Shown here: positions 53,001 to 64,000 of the stretch, one piece after another
How positions within the stretch are numbered: the stretch's first letter is position 1
How the letters are laid out: the number at the start of each line of letters is the position of its first letter
NCBI GenBank assembly: GCA_027886175.1
Contig: JAJNNQ010000004.1
Span: 13,841,501-13,905,500 of the forward strand
Source: Phylloscopus collybita
Taxonomy: Eukaryota; Chordata; Aves; Passeriformes; Phylloscopidae
Length of the DNA stretch: 64,000 bases
Reading direction: 5' to 3'
Translations under genes and position numbers: made by a program
The notes under the pieces: model-generated
What the model was told of the DNA's origin: nothing
Seen by the model: the letters and a program-made list of their open reading frames with translations, nothing else
Databases searched by the model: none

Positions 53001-55360
53001 TTTCCTCTGACCAATGAAATGACAAGGTCTTTTTTTGGATCTGATTATCTTCCTACCTAAAACTTTATGGGTCAATCAAAAAGTCACTGGTATCAACAGC
53101 AGCCAGCGTATATTTGGCATTTAAGATGACCCCTATATATAATTATGCAGTAATTAGAATTGCTTTACTTAATTAGATCTATTTGAGTTTGTGACTGTGT
53201 AACCAGAGAAAGCTGGAGACTGGTTCTAGAGACCCAGTAGTTCTTTCATGATACTATACCCTCTGCCCAGACATAAGAAATAATTCCTTTGATTTGACTG
53301 AAATCCTAACATTATATAACTGCTACTAGTTAAAATATGTGGAAAAAAAATGAAATATTTTTAGTGAAAAAAATGTCACTTTTCAGATATTTAACACGCA
53401 AAAAATTTTAAAGATCAAAATTCAATAATACCATTTCCTCACATCTTGTTATCCTTTATGCTCTACAGTGTTCTTGGTATTTGTATTTTACTTAGTGATG
53501 CACTACAAAAGGTAAATATTACCTTTGTTTTACTCACAATTATTTAATACACTCATCTCATGTTCTAGAAGAATAATATTACTGCCTCCACACTTATTCT
53601 TGTGCAAAAATCAGCAGATACATTTCCAGTGTGGGTGACAATGGGGATACTTACACACCACATTCTTAATCATCTTCAGTTACTAGCATAAATCCATGAT
53701 ATTTACCCTGCAAATCCTAGATGGCATATGAGATATGCATCAAATAATGATTGGATTGGGTATGTTAACCCTGCCCACAGCACAGAAGTATGGGAGGAAG
53801 TGGACATTGAAGCAAGTATGCTCACACAGGTCAAAGTGAGCTACCTGTACTTTCTACCTCAAGTATCTTTGTTCCATTTCTGCAACTCATCTGTGCAGAA
53901 TCAGACTCTTTTTTTTTCTTCCTTTTTTTTTTTTTTCCCCCAGGGATCTGGTTGATGACTATGCAATTATTTCAAGAAAGTAGGCTCATCCTTAGAGAGA
54001 AAAAAATAAGTGGATGGATAAATGCATACTCAGTTATCAGTCTGAAACAAAATGACGCCAAGAATGTCAGCTTGTACAAACTGACACAAGTGAGTGGAAA
54101 TCAGAAGGATGACACTGCACATGTGCTGAGTGTGTGTCACTGGAAGTGTAAAGTGGTTCAGTGATGGAAAGACATTTTTCCCAATAAACTGCAGTAACAC
54201 AGCTACATTATACAGGATAAAGTAATCTAAACGGGTAACCGTTCTTTTCTTTTAGTGTAAATCAATCTTAATCGATTGATTTCTCTGAATAGAAAAAAAG
54301 TGTTTCTGCTGATAAATCATCCCATAATGAAGGTTTTTGGTACTTTTTTTATGAACAGGATACTCAGATAATCTCTTTACCATGGAAATTACTAAACTCA
54401 GAAAGACAGACCATCTACTAAAATATAAGAACTAAATAATGAGCAGAGGGCCACAAAAGCAGAAGAGGAACTGAGGGAATCTAGAGCAGCAGATGAAATT
54501 GTCTTAAGTAGAAAATGTCTAGAAAAGCAAAACTCTGGACATTACAATTATTTCGTGAAATGTGAAAATGTAACAAGACATTATTAAATACTCATTGTTG
54601 TATTTTGCATGAATTATGCAGCACATGCTAATACTTTGCAAAAAACTCACGATGTTGGGACACAAAAAAGAAAGGGATGCCTACTAAATTTTTTACAGGA
54701 AACAGTATGGTAGGAGGGCTATCAAAACATTCATCATTTCCAGCAAGAGCCTTAACAGCATTATGGCACTCATTTTGAAGGCTCTTGTTCGTAAAAAATC
54801 TTAAAAGCATTATTCTTCTACATTACTGTTTTTCTCCTCCAGATTAAGTCAACAGTGATTTATAACTGGTGTGAGACAACATGATGGATAAAGGTTATCA
54901 AGTTTTACCTGGTACCCCTGCGTCCTGATGATTATGTAATTTGTCATGTTTAATCATCATCTTTTACTCACTTTGTATTTGAAACATTGGCCCATATTGT
55001 CCTGTTTTCTAATTCTTTAGTGAACAGGATTAAATTCCATGTACCAACAAAAATACATATGGAATATAAAACTGAAATGTCCTCACATAATGTGGTTTAA
55101 AATGTCTCAGCTCCCTACTGTGTAGCCATAATTTCACCTGTTTATAAACCACTGCATTCTATCACAGATAAATGTCCTACAGAGTTATGTAGATAGAAAA
55201 GTAAATTTTAGTAAAATATATAAATTTGTAATGAAGGAAACGGTATTAGATTGTAACTTGAGCGATCAGTTCAGTTACAGTACCTTAAGACTAAAGTTTG
55301 CAGTAAACTTTAAGACAAACCACTTGGACAGCAAAGTTTTCTATTTCTGTTGTTCTTTCC

Positions 55361-55388
55361 AAACAAAACAAAACAAAGCAAAACAAAA
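55361..55388 (+). repeat. (AAAAC)n simple repeat
   Basis: AAAC and AAAAC units with one AAAGC variant. Similar to the run at 2693-2714. Confidence 0.75.
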
Positions 55389-56371
55389 TGGCTTTTTAAT
55401 AAACCTTTTCATTATTGTTATGCACCACATATCTTCCAGGAACAGAACTGAAAGAGATAATTTGTTATATAGGACAATCAGCAATTATGTGCCAGGCTGC
55501 CTTTTACAGAGTGTAACATTTCTACCTCATGTCCACATTGTTGGCCAAAAGTACTGCAATGTTATTCTCCTGCCCCTTAAAAATACACACATAAATGAAC
55601 TCAGTCCACTCCCCTAGAAGAGTGGGGAACCAAGAAGTCAGAACATCTGATCTGGTAAATGCTCACGCACCACTTTTGCCAGGCCAGGCAAACCTCTGCG
55701 GAAACAAATTATAGAGAATAAATGCATTATCCTCAGAGTAAGCACTAATACACTTAAATGTATTACCAGCTAGCTGGTCTAAGGGTAGAAAGTCACACAA
55801 ATTTTTCTTGATTGACCTTTCTCCTTATTTACAACTGGGCCCCTGACCTCTGGACCTGCAGGACCATCTGGTATTCAGGGAAAACACTGCTCTAATTGGA
55901 TAAGGACAGGACATAGGACTGCATTGTTTAAACCTTGGCTGACTGAGGCTCAAGTCAGGCACGGTGTCAGTACCAACTTCACAGGGAAATCAGGTGAAAA
56001 CTATTTAAACTGTGTTGTGACCTCAGGGGTCCCCGTGTCTGTTGGTCAAGCAGAAGAGTGGCTTGGACTTCAAGAGAGATGGAAAAGCATGGTTCCTCTT
56101 CACCCAACCATTCTTCCACCGCCCTGCCCGAGAACAAGCACTGACAGGCTTTTTCAGATCCAAAAATTTCGAGACCGTGGATGGCATCTAATTTTTCATG
56201 CCCTCCTAAACACCTAATACCTCCGCTTGGATCAAAATTCCCTCATGTCCCCTAGGGCTGGGTTTCCGCGCTGTTACCCCCGTGCCCGCTCCGGAAGGAG
56301 GGAAGGAAGGCGCTCACACGCTCGCCGTCCAGGCCCCGTGCCCGCCCCGCCGCCGGACCCCGCGCACCGCC

Positions 56372-56385
56372 GTTACCGCGGCAAC
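56372..56385. promoter_or_regulatory. RFX X-box (GTTACC-GC-GGCAAC)
   Basis: A full two-half-site match to the X-box consensus GTNRCC-N(0-3)-RGYAAC, nearly palindromic with a 2-base spacer. RFX-family factors use this motif to switch on ciliary and spermatogenic genes, usually close to the start site. Here it sits in the middle of the CpG island about 40 bases from an inverted CCAAT box. Confidence 0.85.
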
Positions 56386-56426
56386 GCCGCACCGCACGCA
56401 CACCCCTGCCGCCGGCGCGGCCGCCG

Positions 56427-56431
56427 ATTGG
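56427..56431 (-). promoter_or_regulatory. CCAAT box (NF-Y type)
   Basis: GATTGGCC on the plus strand reads GGCCAATC on the minus strand, the typical NF-Y context. It lies inside the CpG island, upstream of the X-box in the minus-strand direction. Confidence 0.7.
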
Positions 56432-56600
56432 CCAGCGTGGCTGTCAGTCACCGGACGGGTAGGCCCGCCCCTGGCCCGCCGGGGGCTGAGGGGGGCCGAG
56501 GGAGCCTTCAGATTTGGGGCAAAACCTGTCTTTTCCTGGCGGGAAATGCGATTGAGGGGAACGTCTGATCCGCTGGACACGGGCCAGTGTTCTGTGGGAA

Positions 56601-57510
56601 GTGACCCCGCTCAGGCTCTGCATCCTTGCACAGGGACCCCTCTCTCAATCCCTTTCATTCTTGCCTAGGTGAGAAGCGACATACGGCATCATTGTGGAAT
56701 CCAAGCAGTAGAGAAGGATAAGCATGAGGAGTCCGAAATCCATCTCCCATGTAGGCACTCTTCTCATTCAAAAATTCACACTTTTTGGCCAGACTGTTTT
56801 CAACACTTTCCCAAATTTAACTTTTGCAAGCTTCATACTTTCCATGGAAGTTAATTCTTACAGAAACAATGATAAATAATTGCTACAAGAAAACACCACT
56901 GATTCAAACATTCCCATGGCAAGTGTTCTCTGGTGGCAGTGCCAAGAGCAAGCCAGCAGGGCCTCTTTCATGCTGCCCCTTTCTGCATAACAAACTTGTT
57001 GTCACTTAGTGAAAACTTAAAATTCACAACAGGCATTGTTTGTGTAGGGTCACACCAAGAGCAAGTGTTCTCCTAAGCAACAGAGATCTACTGCACACAA
57101 ATTCTAGTACCTGTTTGAAATTTCTGCTGTGCCTCGTGTACTGGTAAGGCAGATGTGAAGCAAACTTGTCAAACAGGCTTTTACAAAATCACATCTTCAA
57201 CCAGGTGAATTCCCAGGCCTGAGACACAAAATTGTATTTCGAAAAAGGTTTCAGAGAAGTAAAATCAGGTTGCTGATTAGAACATGCTGCATTGCAAAAC
57301 GTCAGTGTGCAAAGGAAAGTTATAGCAGGGAAGGCCTTTTGACACTGCAGCATCAGTAAGCCCAACAGTTAATTCAGCTTTATGCTATGCAAGTCATTGT
57401 GTTCATCGGATGAATAGCAGCTGGATTAAAAGCAAGGCAAATGGCATTTAAACTGCACCTTACCTTAGGGCTTAAACCATTTGTATTGCACCGAATTTAT
57501 TGCCAGCATG
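56601..57510. other. Non-coding DNA between CpG island and solo LTR
   Basis: The sequence returns to AT-rich composition. No gene or transposon is recognised. Confidence 0.55.
57506..57510. repeat. Left target-site duplication (GCATG) of the LTR
   Basis: GCATG directly precedes the LTR terminus TGTCTTGG and is repeated directly after the right terminus at 58245-58249. Confidence 0.9.
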
Positions 57511-58244
57511 TGTCTTGGTTTGGAAAAGACATGTATCTGCCAGGGAAAGTTGGAGCTCTCCTTGGAATGCAGAATGTAAACCCCCTCCCTCCAAATCATT
57601 ATAATTTTTGCCATTAGGGGCCTTCAGGCAAAGATGTGGGAATAGGAATAAAAGTTCTTTACTAGGAATATATAAAAAAAAAATTCAAATGTAGTAGTAC
57701 AAAAAAAAACCAAGCAAGCAAACAAACAAAAATCCTAGAAAACCCTGACAGAGTCAGGGATACGACCTGACAGGCTGTTGGTCAGGGTGTTGGAAGCAGA
57801 TAAATCCTCCTGGAGTAACAAATGTGGTTCTGTGGAGTAGAGATGATCCTGTAGAAAATCCAGTGGTGGCGAGATGGGTCTGGTCTTCCTCTGGTATCCA
57901 GTGGAAAAACAGGATCCTAGTGTTCCTGAGTCTCAGTTTTTATCTAGGTAGGAATGGTTGGCTCACCCCTACTGGATGGAGCATCTCACAAAGGGATGAT
58001 GGAATGTTTCATGTCCTTGATGAGCCTTAATGGTCCACCAGCAGGAGATATTCCCCTGGAGGGAGGACAGGTGGTGAAAGAGATAAGAAACACTGCCCCA
58101 CTTGGTTTTAACCGTTGGCGCATTAGCAGAAGGCACCTGCCCTCCTTCTCCCTGGAGTTACAAAAAATAAGGAAAAACATCTCCCCAGCTGCTTCCAACA
58201 GATGAAATAGACTATACATTTTTTTGGTTACATAACCCAAGACA
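57511..58244. mobile_element. Complete solo LTR of an endogenous retrovirus
   Basis: 734 bp that begins TGTCTTGG and ends CCAAGACA, a perfect 8-bp terminal inverted repeat with the canonical TG...CA ends. It is flanked by a perfect 5-bp duplication GCATG (57506-57510 and 58245-58249). No internal retroviral gene sequence is present, so this is a solo LTR left by LTR-LTR recombination. It contains AATAAA (57647-57652), a TATATAAAA stretch (57669-57677), an A/CAAA-rich patch (57700-57730) and segments such as GACAGAGTCAGGGATACGAC. From memory it resembles an LTR family common in songbird genomes. A 5-bp duplication suits an ERVL-type integrase, but the class is not proven and the orientation is not clear. 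The open frames inside are not genes. Confidence 0.92.
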
Positions 58245-58249
58245 GCATG
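58245..58249. repeat. Right target-site duplication (GCATG) of the LTR
   Basis: GCATG directly follows the right LTR terminus CCAAGACA and matches the left flank exactly. Confidence 0.9.
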
Positions 58250-59039
58250 ACATAGTGTTCTCACCTTTTGACAGAATTAAGATGTAGACCCTATTTTTAG
58301 CAGTATTTACAGAATGCTTTGATGCCTTGAAAAATACAAGAAAAAATTGTTTAACCTTCATCACTGGTTCTATCACCTAAGACTGTTAGTTTCAAGTTAT
58401 TTGTGGTTACAAAACTCTGATCATTGTATGTGACAGACAAACAAATACTAAAGGATAATAGTGTAGCTACAGAGTCAAAATCTAGGAAGTGCTAAGATTA
58501 AAGTTACCCATTGCCTCACAGATGTAACAGGAACTTTATAAATAGAAGTAAAAGTATGTCTGCATGTTGTAAAAACCTACATTAACCTATGTGTCTTCAG
58601 AAAATAAAAATTATTTTTCTCTATTGCATGATTTTAGGTAGTAGACAGTAAGACTGTTGTTTCCACATGAGCCGTCTCAGATGTCAACTCAAAGGTCTGA
58701 AAATAGCAAGAGAAGTAATCGCAGTATAAGATTTAGGAAAAAGACCCCAACGTCTTGCTTTTTTTTTTTTTTTTAAAGTGTTTTCAGATCATCGGAAATG
58801 AGGAGCAAACTAAACAATACTTCTACTCCAATTTAAAAGCCTGCCCAAATCCTTAACAAAGTTTTCCTCAAAGTGATGGAATACATTTCCTGTTACAAGT
58901 ACCATCAATTAAATAGATTGATTTTTAATAAGATACTAAGTATATAAATCTTGGTAAATTTTTTTTTGTAAAAATTCATACCAACAATATACTAAAAAAT
59001 GGTGAGAAATTTCCAGCTGAATTCCTGATTGTCAGATTT

Positions 59040-59072
59040 TGTATGTATGTACATATGCATGTATGTGTGTAG
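59040..59072 (+). repeat. ATGT-rich degenerate microsatellite
   Basis: GTATGTATGT, ACATATGC and ATGTATGTGTG units. Frames on both strands rich in M, Y, H, C and V are artefacts. Confidence 0.7.
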
Positions 59073-62000
59073 ATGTTTAGGTACTTGGAAATGCAAAAAT
59101 GGACAGCTCTGCAAAATGTCTGCTGTATCACATATGCTGTACATGTGGTTTACTGCAGCTAACTGGTACAGATCTCTGTGTGATTTTAAATTAAACGGTA
59201 CAAAATTGCATTTAATCTCTTCTGTTTGTGTCTTTTCCATACTCCATTATGAACTCTTGCTGACTAGATACAATGCAAACAAAAAACACAGGAATTACTT
59301 TTACCAGAGAAAGAGGAACAGCAGAAATGAAGTGCTTTCCACTATATATCTTTTTCAAGCCAGACTCTTGTCACATAGTGGACAAGATATTCCCTAGAAC
59401 CAGCTTTATTATATGAAGTAATTTACATTTCATGTAAGTGTGCAATTAGGACACCCTGGAACAACAGGAAGGGTCATAACAAAGCCATGGGAAACTTATC
59501 ATAGGATTTCAATGTGTCTGATAATTTCCCAAAGGGCCTGAGACAAACATCAATAAAAATATTTGTATCCCAGTGAGACAGGAGCAGCCCTGATATAATT
59601 ACTTTGCACATGTTTTTGTATCCATCATTCCAGCTAATAACTTTTGCTTCTGCTGCCCTATTTTGCTTCCTCCAAAACTCTGGGTGGGATCCTATCAGAA
59701 GGTCAACTTGGAAACAGCAGAGGAACAATAAATAAACCAAGAGTATAAAAAATGCCTTAAAAAGTAACTTGGATGGGGTAAAGGTGAAAGGTCATCAATT
59801 GCTAGGATTTCTTTATTTTTACTGTTTATTATAGCTCATTTGCTCATGGAGAGAAAACAAATGAGGGAAGTCCATTTCATTATACATTATTTTTACTTTC
59901 CAGCTTGCTTTTCTGAAAGTTTGGAAACGTTTGTTATATGTTTTTCTCATTACCAGTATTTCTTTTCTCTTGTACGTAAAGCAGTAATATTAGCTCCACT
60001 GAAGATTTTCCTGTGACAACATGTTTTGGTAACTGAAGATTTAAGAACTTGACTATTCAGCCCATGAAACCAGTCTATGTTTAATATGATTTAGTTGTTG
60101 TGAAGACATTACTTAGGAGACCAATGTATTTGTTTTTTAATATTGCCTTGTTAGGTGCCACACTTTGGCTTTACAGATTAGCATGCAGACCCTCCCTCGG
60201 AGCATATCCTCAAAGCATCTGAAAGAATGTCAGTAAATTAGTTACCCTCTGAATTCAGTAACTTTTCTTTCCTGAAGAAGAGAAAGGTTACACCGAGGCT
60301 GAAAAGAACGTGTGCCTTGTTTTCATTACTGTTTCCAGTGGACAACCAGAAGACAGAAAAGATTATGTTGCAGCTAAGAACACAGTTCAAATGTGTACAA
60401 CCAGATTTCCCTTTGAAGCTGGAAGTTTTCCCAGGAAGATGGATATGGCTGCAGCTGAAGCAACAATCATTTTTCATGAAGAGAAATACTGCCACACATT
60501 CCAAGGCTGGACTACTCCAAGCAAATTACACAGTGTTAATGATATTTCCCCTGTGTGACCACCTGAAAATACCTTGTACTTTTTTCACCAGAACTGTCTT
60601 TATCTCACAATTATACTCCTACAATACCTTTGACAATACTGGTGGGAAAAATGTCAGATCCTCTGAATTAGCGCCTTTAACAAGAGAAAGAGAAATTCTG
60701 AGAAAGAATTTTGAAACTCCAAAATGCAGTGAGAAGGAGAAAGGACCCTTGTGGACAGAAGAAGATCAAACCTGGTATTTAGAAGAAGTAATGGAAGAAT
60801 AAGTGGCAGCATGAAGATTGTAAAATTATGAACTTCTCAAAAAAAAAATCTTCTAGAAAGTGCAATTTTAATTAGCTCATTGAATTTCTCTCTCTTGGCA
60901 AGAAGATTTGATTTAATAACCAAATCATCGGTTATTAAAGATATTTATATGTGAAATATTCCTTTCAATGGTTGTGCAGTAGTGTAGCCATTAGTCTTAC
61001 ATTTCTCAGTCCATCACAAAGGACACATATTATATTGCACTGGACACTGCTATTAGTTTATGCTCCCTCTTCAGGACTGTTGTTGCAGGACATGGTAGCC
61101 ACGTTTATTGGCCTGCCTTCCCAGAAGGCAGCCCAAGAATCATCACTCTGCACACACCAGAGCTCTCTGCTGTGAGTTTCCTCCCCTGACTGCCAAGAAT
61201 ATCAGAGGAATTGGATTTGCAGAAATCCGAACTCCTTGCCTCCAGCTCAGGGCAGCCGAGGGCTCCTTTATACAGACTATACATTTCTTCCAGCCCCCTC
61301 TGAGTGGCTGACTCATTGCAGCCTCACGCAGTCTGCTATTTCATGCTCTTTCCCTTCTTATTACATCCCACATAGGCAGCCACCACTGCCAAAAGCTGTC
61401 CCAAGAGCTGGAATCACCTTGTCTCCAGTGCAGCCCCCTTTACCCTGCTATCACATTGTCTAGGCATCAGTGAGCTTGTGCCCTGAACACCAGTACCTAG
61501 ATGTAAATTGGAACGGCAGTGTGTCAGCTTCAGGGGAGCCCAGCTACATACCTACAGTAGACTTCACAATGAGACAATTTTCTTGGAAAATATTCCCCAT
61601 TCCAGTCACTCTGCCCGGATGCCCTGTTTTCACACATCTTTTGTGCCTAGTGTACACTTTTCATTGCATAAGCATCTTTCACATTACACACAAGAACATA
61701 ATAGGTAATGAAGGCTTCCAAAAACACAGGAAAAGCTTAACAGCAAAAACAACAAAAAGGAAAAAAAGAGGCTGAACTGTATAAAGTTAAATATAAGATC
61801 AACCTATTTTAAACAAGAAGGAATAAACTACCAGAGGAGAAAATGTTAATATGCATTAAGTTCTTCAAGCCCTCAAATCTCCATATCAAACCCACCTGAC
61901 TTCAAGAAAGACAGGCTTTTTAGGCTACCTGCAAAATTAGTTGGATGAAATACTATGGCCATGTTACACAGTAGGTTAAACTAACAATTTGTTGATCCCT

Positions 62001-62428
62001 TCTGGCTCTAAAATCTATGAGTCAAGTAATTATTCCTATGTGGCCCCCACAGGGATATGAGTCTCTACCATTTCTTTTTGTATTTCCATGATGAGGATTT
62101 TTATTTTTTAATCTACCAACCTTTTTCTTCCTATTTCATCACAGTAGCCCCACCAAATGGATCTCCAGACAGAAGAGCTGCAAGTGATTCCCTATCCTTT
62201 GTCTTTTTCCCTCCATTGACTGCATTGCAAATAAATAAGCCAGAAATAATGTCAGCAAAAAGGACTATTTTCTAGTTCTTCCTTAAAAATCCCTCACAAG
62301 CAAGATCCAGAATTTAATTACAGCCAAAAAAGTCAAGAACCGCACTTAGATCAGTTTTTATCCCATACTTCTAAGCCAAGATGTCACTAAAACAACCAGC
62401 TCCATATTATAAATGGGATGCAGACTTT

Positions 62429-62475
62429 AGAATCTCTCTTCACTCAACTAAAGAGTGAAGAAATTTAGAGATTCT
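62429..62475. repeat. 17-bp inverted repeat, hairpin with one bulge
   Basis: Left arm AGAATCTCT+CTTCACTC (62429-62445), a 7-base loop (62446-62452), then GAGTGAAG (62453-62460), a 6-base insertion AAATTT (62461-62466) and AGAGATTCT (62467-62475). All 17 pairs are perfect. It could be a decayed palindrome, the end of a small inverted-repeat transposon or a transcribed hairpin. No target duplication was seen. Confidence 0.85.
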
Positions 62476-64000
62476 CCAGTATTCAGATGGGTCTGAAAAT
62501 ACTTGAAGGTCTCCTAAGTGCAGTCTATCAATGCATCAGGTGCCAAACATGTAAAACATCCACTGAGCCCTCTCCTGTGCACCTGGATTTATGTTCTGAA
62601 AGAGACCAAGCAAAGTCTTGGTGTGAGAAGCACAGCGGCCACTTTGCAAGATCAGCAGCCCTTTTTGTGTTAATAATAAATTAAAGAATCTATCACTGTC
62701 ACACTGGTCACTATTTCCCTTTCTTCTGTCTGCCTTCTCTTTCCCATATTGCAATCTTCCTTTGTCTTTTACTTTTTTTATTTTTGTACTCTTTATCCTC
62801 CTAGCACTTGACTTTGCTAATGTTTTGTTCTGTGGCAAACCTGCGAGTGCAAACTCGCTTCTTCATCATCTTTCTCTTTTCCCCCAGTTGGCTTTCTCTC
62901 TCATTTCACTTTTCAGCATGCTCACCTTTTGTCTTCATTGCCCAGCTGCACTCTTTGAGCATTTTCTCTCTCCTTTCAACCACTTACCTATTTCAGTCAG
63001 ACATTCACGTCCTCAAACTAAACCTATGATCCATCTTTGTCCGTGACACTCTTTCAATTGCTTGTTTTATGCAGGCCCATATACAGATTTACTATGCAAT
63101 ATATGTAATTTAAAACTGCAAGCACTATGTTGATTTCCTAATTTGCTCGTGTGAAAAACACTTCCAGTTCTCCTTCAGTATTTCTTCTACTTCCTCTGAA
63201 TTGTCTTCGAAATTTCCCTCAGCCTCTCTAGATACCACCACAGCCTTCAAGGTCTCTAGGATTTCCCATCCTTGTCATTATTTTTGCTGCTGAAGAGAAG
63301 CAGTGGAGTTGAAGATAAAGCATGGGAGCCATTTGCAGTTGCTGTCACTTGCTAAAGTCATCCTTCCTGTGGGTGGGAAGCAGGAGCAGCAGCCACACCC
63401 CTCTTTGCAGCCTGATCAGGAGAAGGCAACATAATTTGGCTAAGCACAAGGAGGGGACCTGCAAGGAGGATGGGGGGAGAGATATATAGCAAGTTCTGTG
63501 AAGAGGTAGAGGTCAAGATTACTGCAGGGGAAATGAGAGAGTCTGCAGGGCAATAAAAGCATCCACAAAATGCTTCAGAAAATCAGAGAGCTGGGTGAAA
63601 TGAAGGGGCATATCCCTTTCTTATAGGTGGGGACACCCCATTTTAACCTTCTTGCTATTTATTGGATTTAAAATCATTATAATGGAAGACAACAGAGACA
63701 ATCTTTCACCCATTTTCTTCTCTGACATTGGCACATATTGACCCCTTTTGCTACCTTCTTGAGTATTTTCTCTTCTGTATCCCTTCAGCTGTCTGCCTTC
63801 ATATCAAACTATGCAGCTCACCTCACATTCCCTAAGGTCTGAGGATTTCCTTGGCCCTTCCCAGTCCTGTATGATGCAAGCATTCCAGACAAACATTTAG
63901 CCCTCAAATGTACTTATGTAGTCTCTTGTTTTTCCCTGGTGTGGCTCTGAAGGGTTATGAAAATAAGAGGCCAAACAAATCCATGCCAGCAGTAATTCCA

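Larger units (their letters stand above)
56250..56600 (-). promoter_or_regulatory. ZNF474: CpG island, likely ZNF474 promoter
   Basis: About 350 bases of CpG-dense sequence in AT-rich surroundings, 9.7 kb upstream of the first recognised ZNF474 coding exon on the minus strand. It holds GC boxes (CCCCGCCCCGCC near 56337-56352, CCCGCCCCTGG near 56464), an inverted CCAAT box (ATTGG at 56427-56431, so CCAAT on the minus strand) and a perfect RFX X-box (56372-56385). The CCAAT direction and the position relative to the gene favour minus-strand transcription. A divergent plus-strand transcript is equally possible for such islands. The island is seen directly; linkage to ZNF474 is inferred from position and from the ciliary/testis-type motif. 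Confidence 0.7.
58250..64000. other. Non-coding DNA toward the right edge, no gene seen
   Basis: Unique, mostly AT-rich sequence. It holds a T16 run (58759-58774), an ATGT-rich patch (59040-59072), a pyrimidine-rich segment (about 62700-63010) and a strong hairpin (62429-62475). An overlapping pair of open frames at 60310-60802 is unexplained but unconvincing. By human synteny the next gene to the right would be LOX on the plus strand, beyond this window. Confidence 0.5.

Noticed and set aside
55924..56217. 97-codon plus-strand frame ending at the CpG island edge
   Set aside because: No recognisable family. It ends just before the island, so it does not look like a first exon driven from it.
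57824..58264. Open frames inside the LTR, as possible retroviral genes
   Set aside because: The element is only a 734-bp LTR with intact ends and flanking duplication. No gag, pol or env sequence is present.

Overview
The window reads as vertebrate nuclear DNA, almost certainly from a bird and probably a songbird. The evidence is CR1 LINE fragments with the avian 3' tail (near 7.5 kb and 10.6 kb), a solo LTR at 57,511-58,244 that resembles a passerine endogenous retrovirus family as I remember it, long AT-rich non-coding stretches, two isolated CpG islands, and protein-coding sequence broken into short exons with canonical GT-AG borders. There are no bacterial-style genes, operons or CRISPR arrays. 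Nearly all open frames are chance frames in non-coding DNA.

The one gene I can demonstrate is ZNF474 (testis-specific C2HC zinc finger protein) on the minus strand. One exon (46,094-46,555) encodes two C2HC fingers. A second (39,249-39,501, or ending at 39,321) encodes a third. The exons join in phase 0 across a 6.6-kb intron. A CpG island at about 56.25-56.6 kb, upstream of these exons, is the likely promoter. It carries a perfect 14-bp RFX X-box (ciliary gene element) and an inverted CCAAT box. The final exon(s), expected to carry a fourth finger, were not found.

In human the order is LOX - ZNF474 - SNCAIP, with SNCAIP downstream of ZNF474 in the same orientation. Here ZNF474 points left, so the large CpG island at about 170-1,210 is the best candidate for the SNCAIP promoter and non-coding first exon, with the gene body off the left edge. 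LOX would lie off the right edge. These two neighbour assignments are inferences from synteny, not from coding sequence.

Layout: 0.17-1.2 kb CpG island; 1.3-39 kb mostly unique non-coding DNA with two CR1 fragments and several extreme simple repeats (A51, a G/T-only tract, G22); 39.2-46.6 kb ZNF474 coding exons and intron; 46.6-56.2 kb presumed 5' intron; 56.25-56.6 kb promoter island; 57.5-58.2 kb solo LTR with 5-bp target duplication; 58.2-64 kb unique non-coding DNA. I see no new multi-gene system. The best leads are the X-box promoter, the two same-phase splice donors of the finger-3 exon, the intact solo LTR, and a few strong hairpins and asymmetric tracts.
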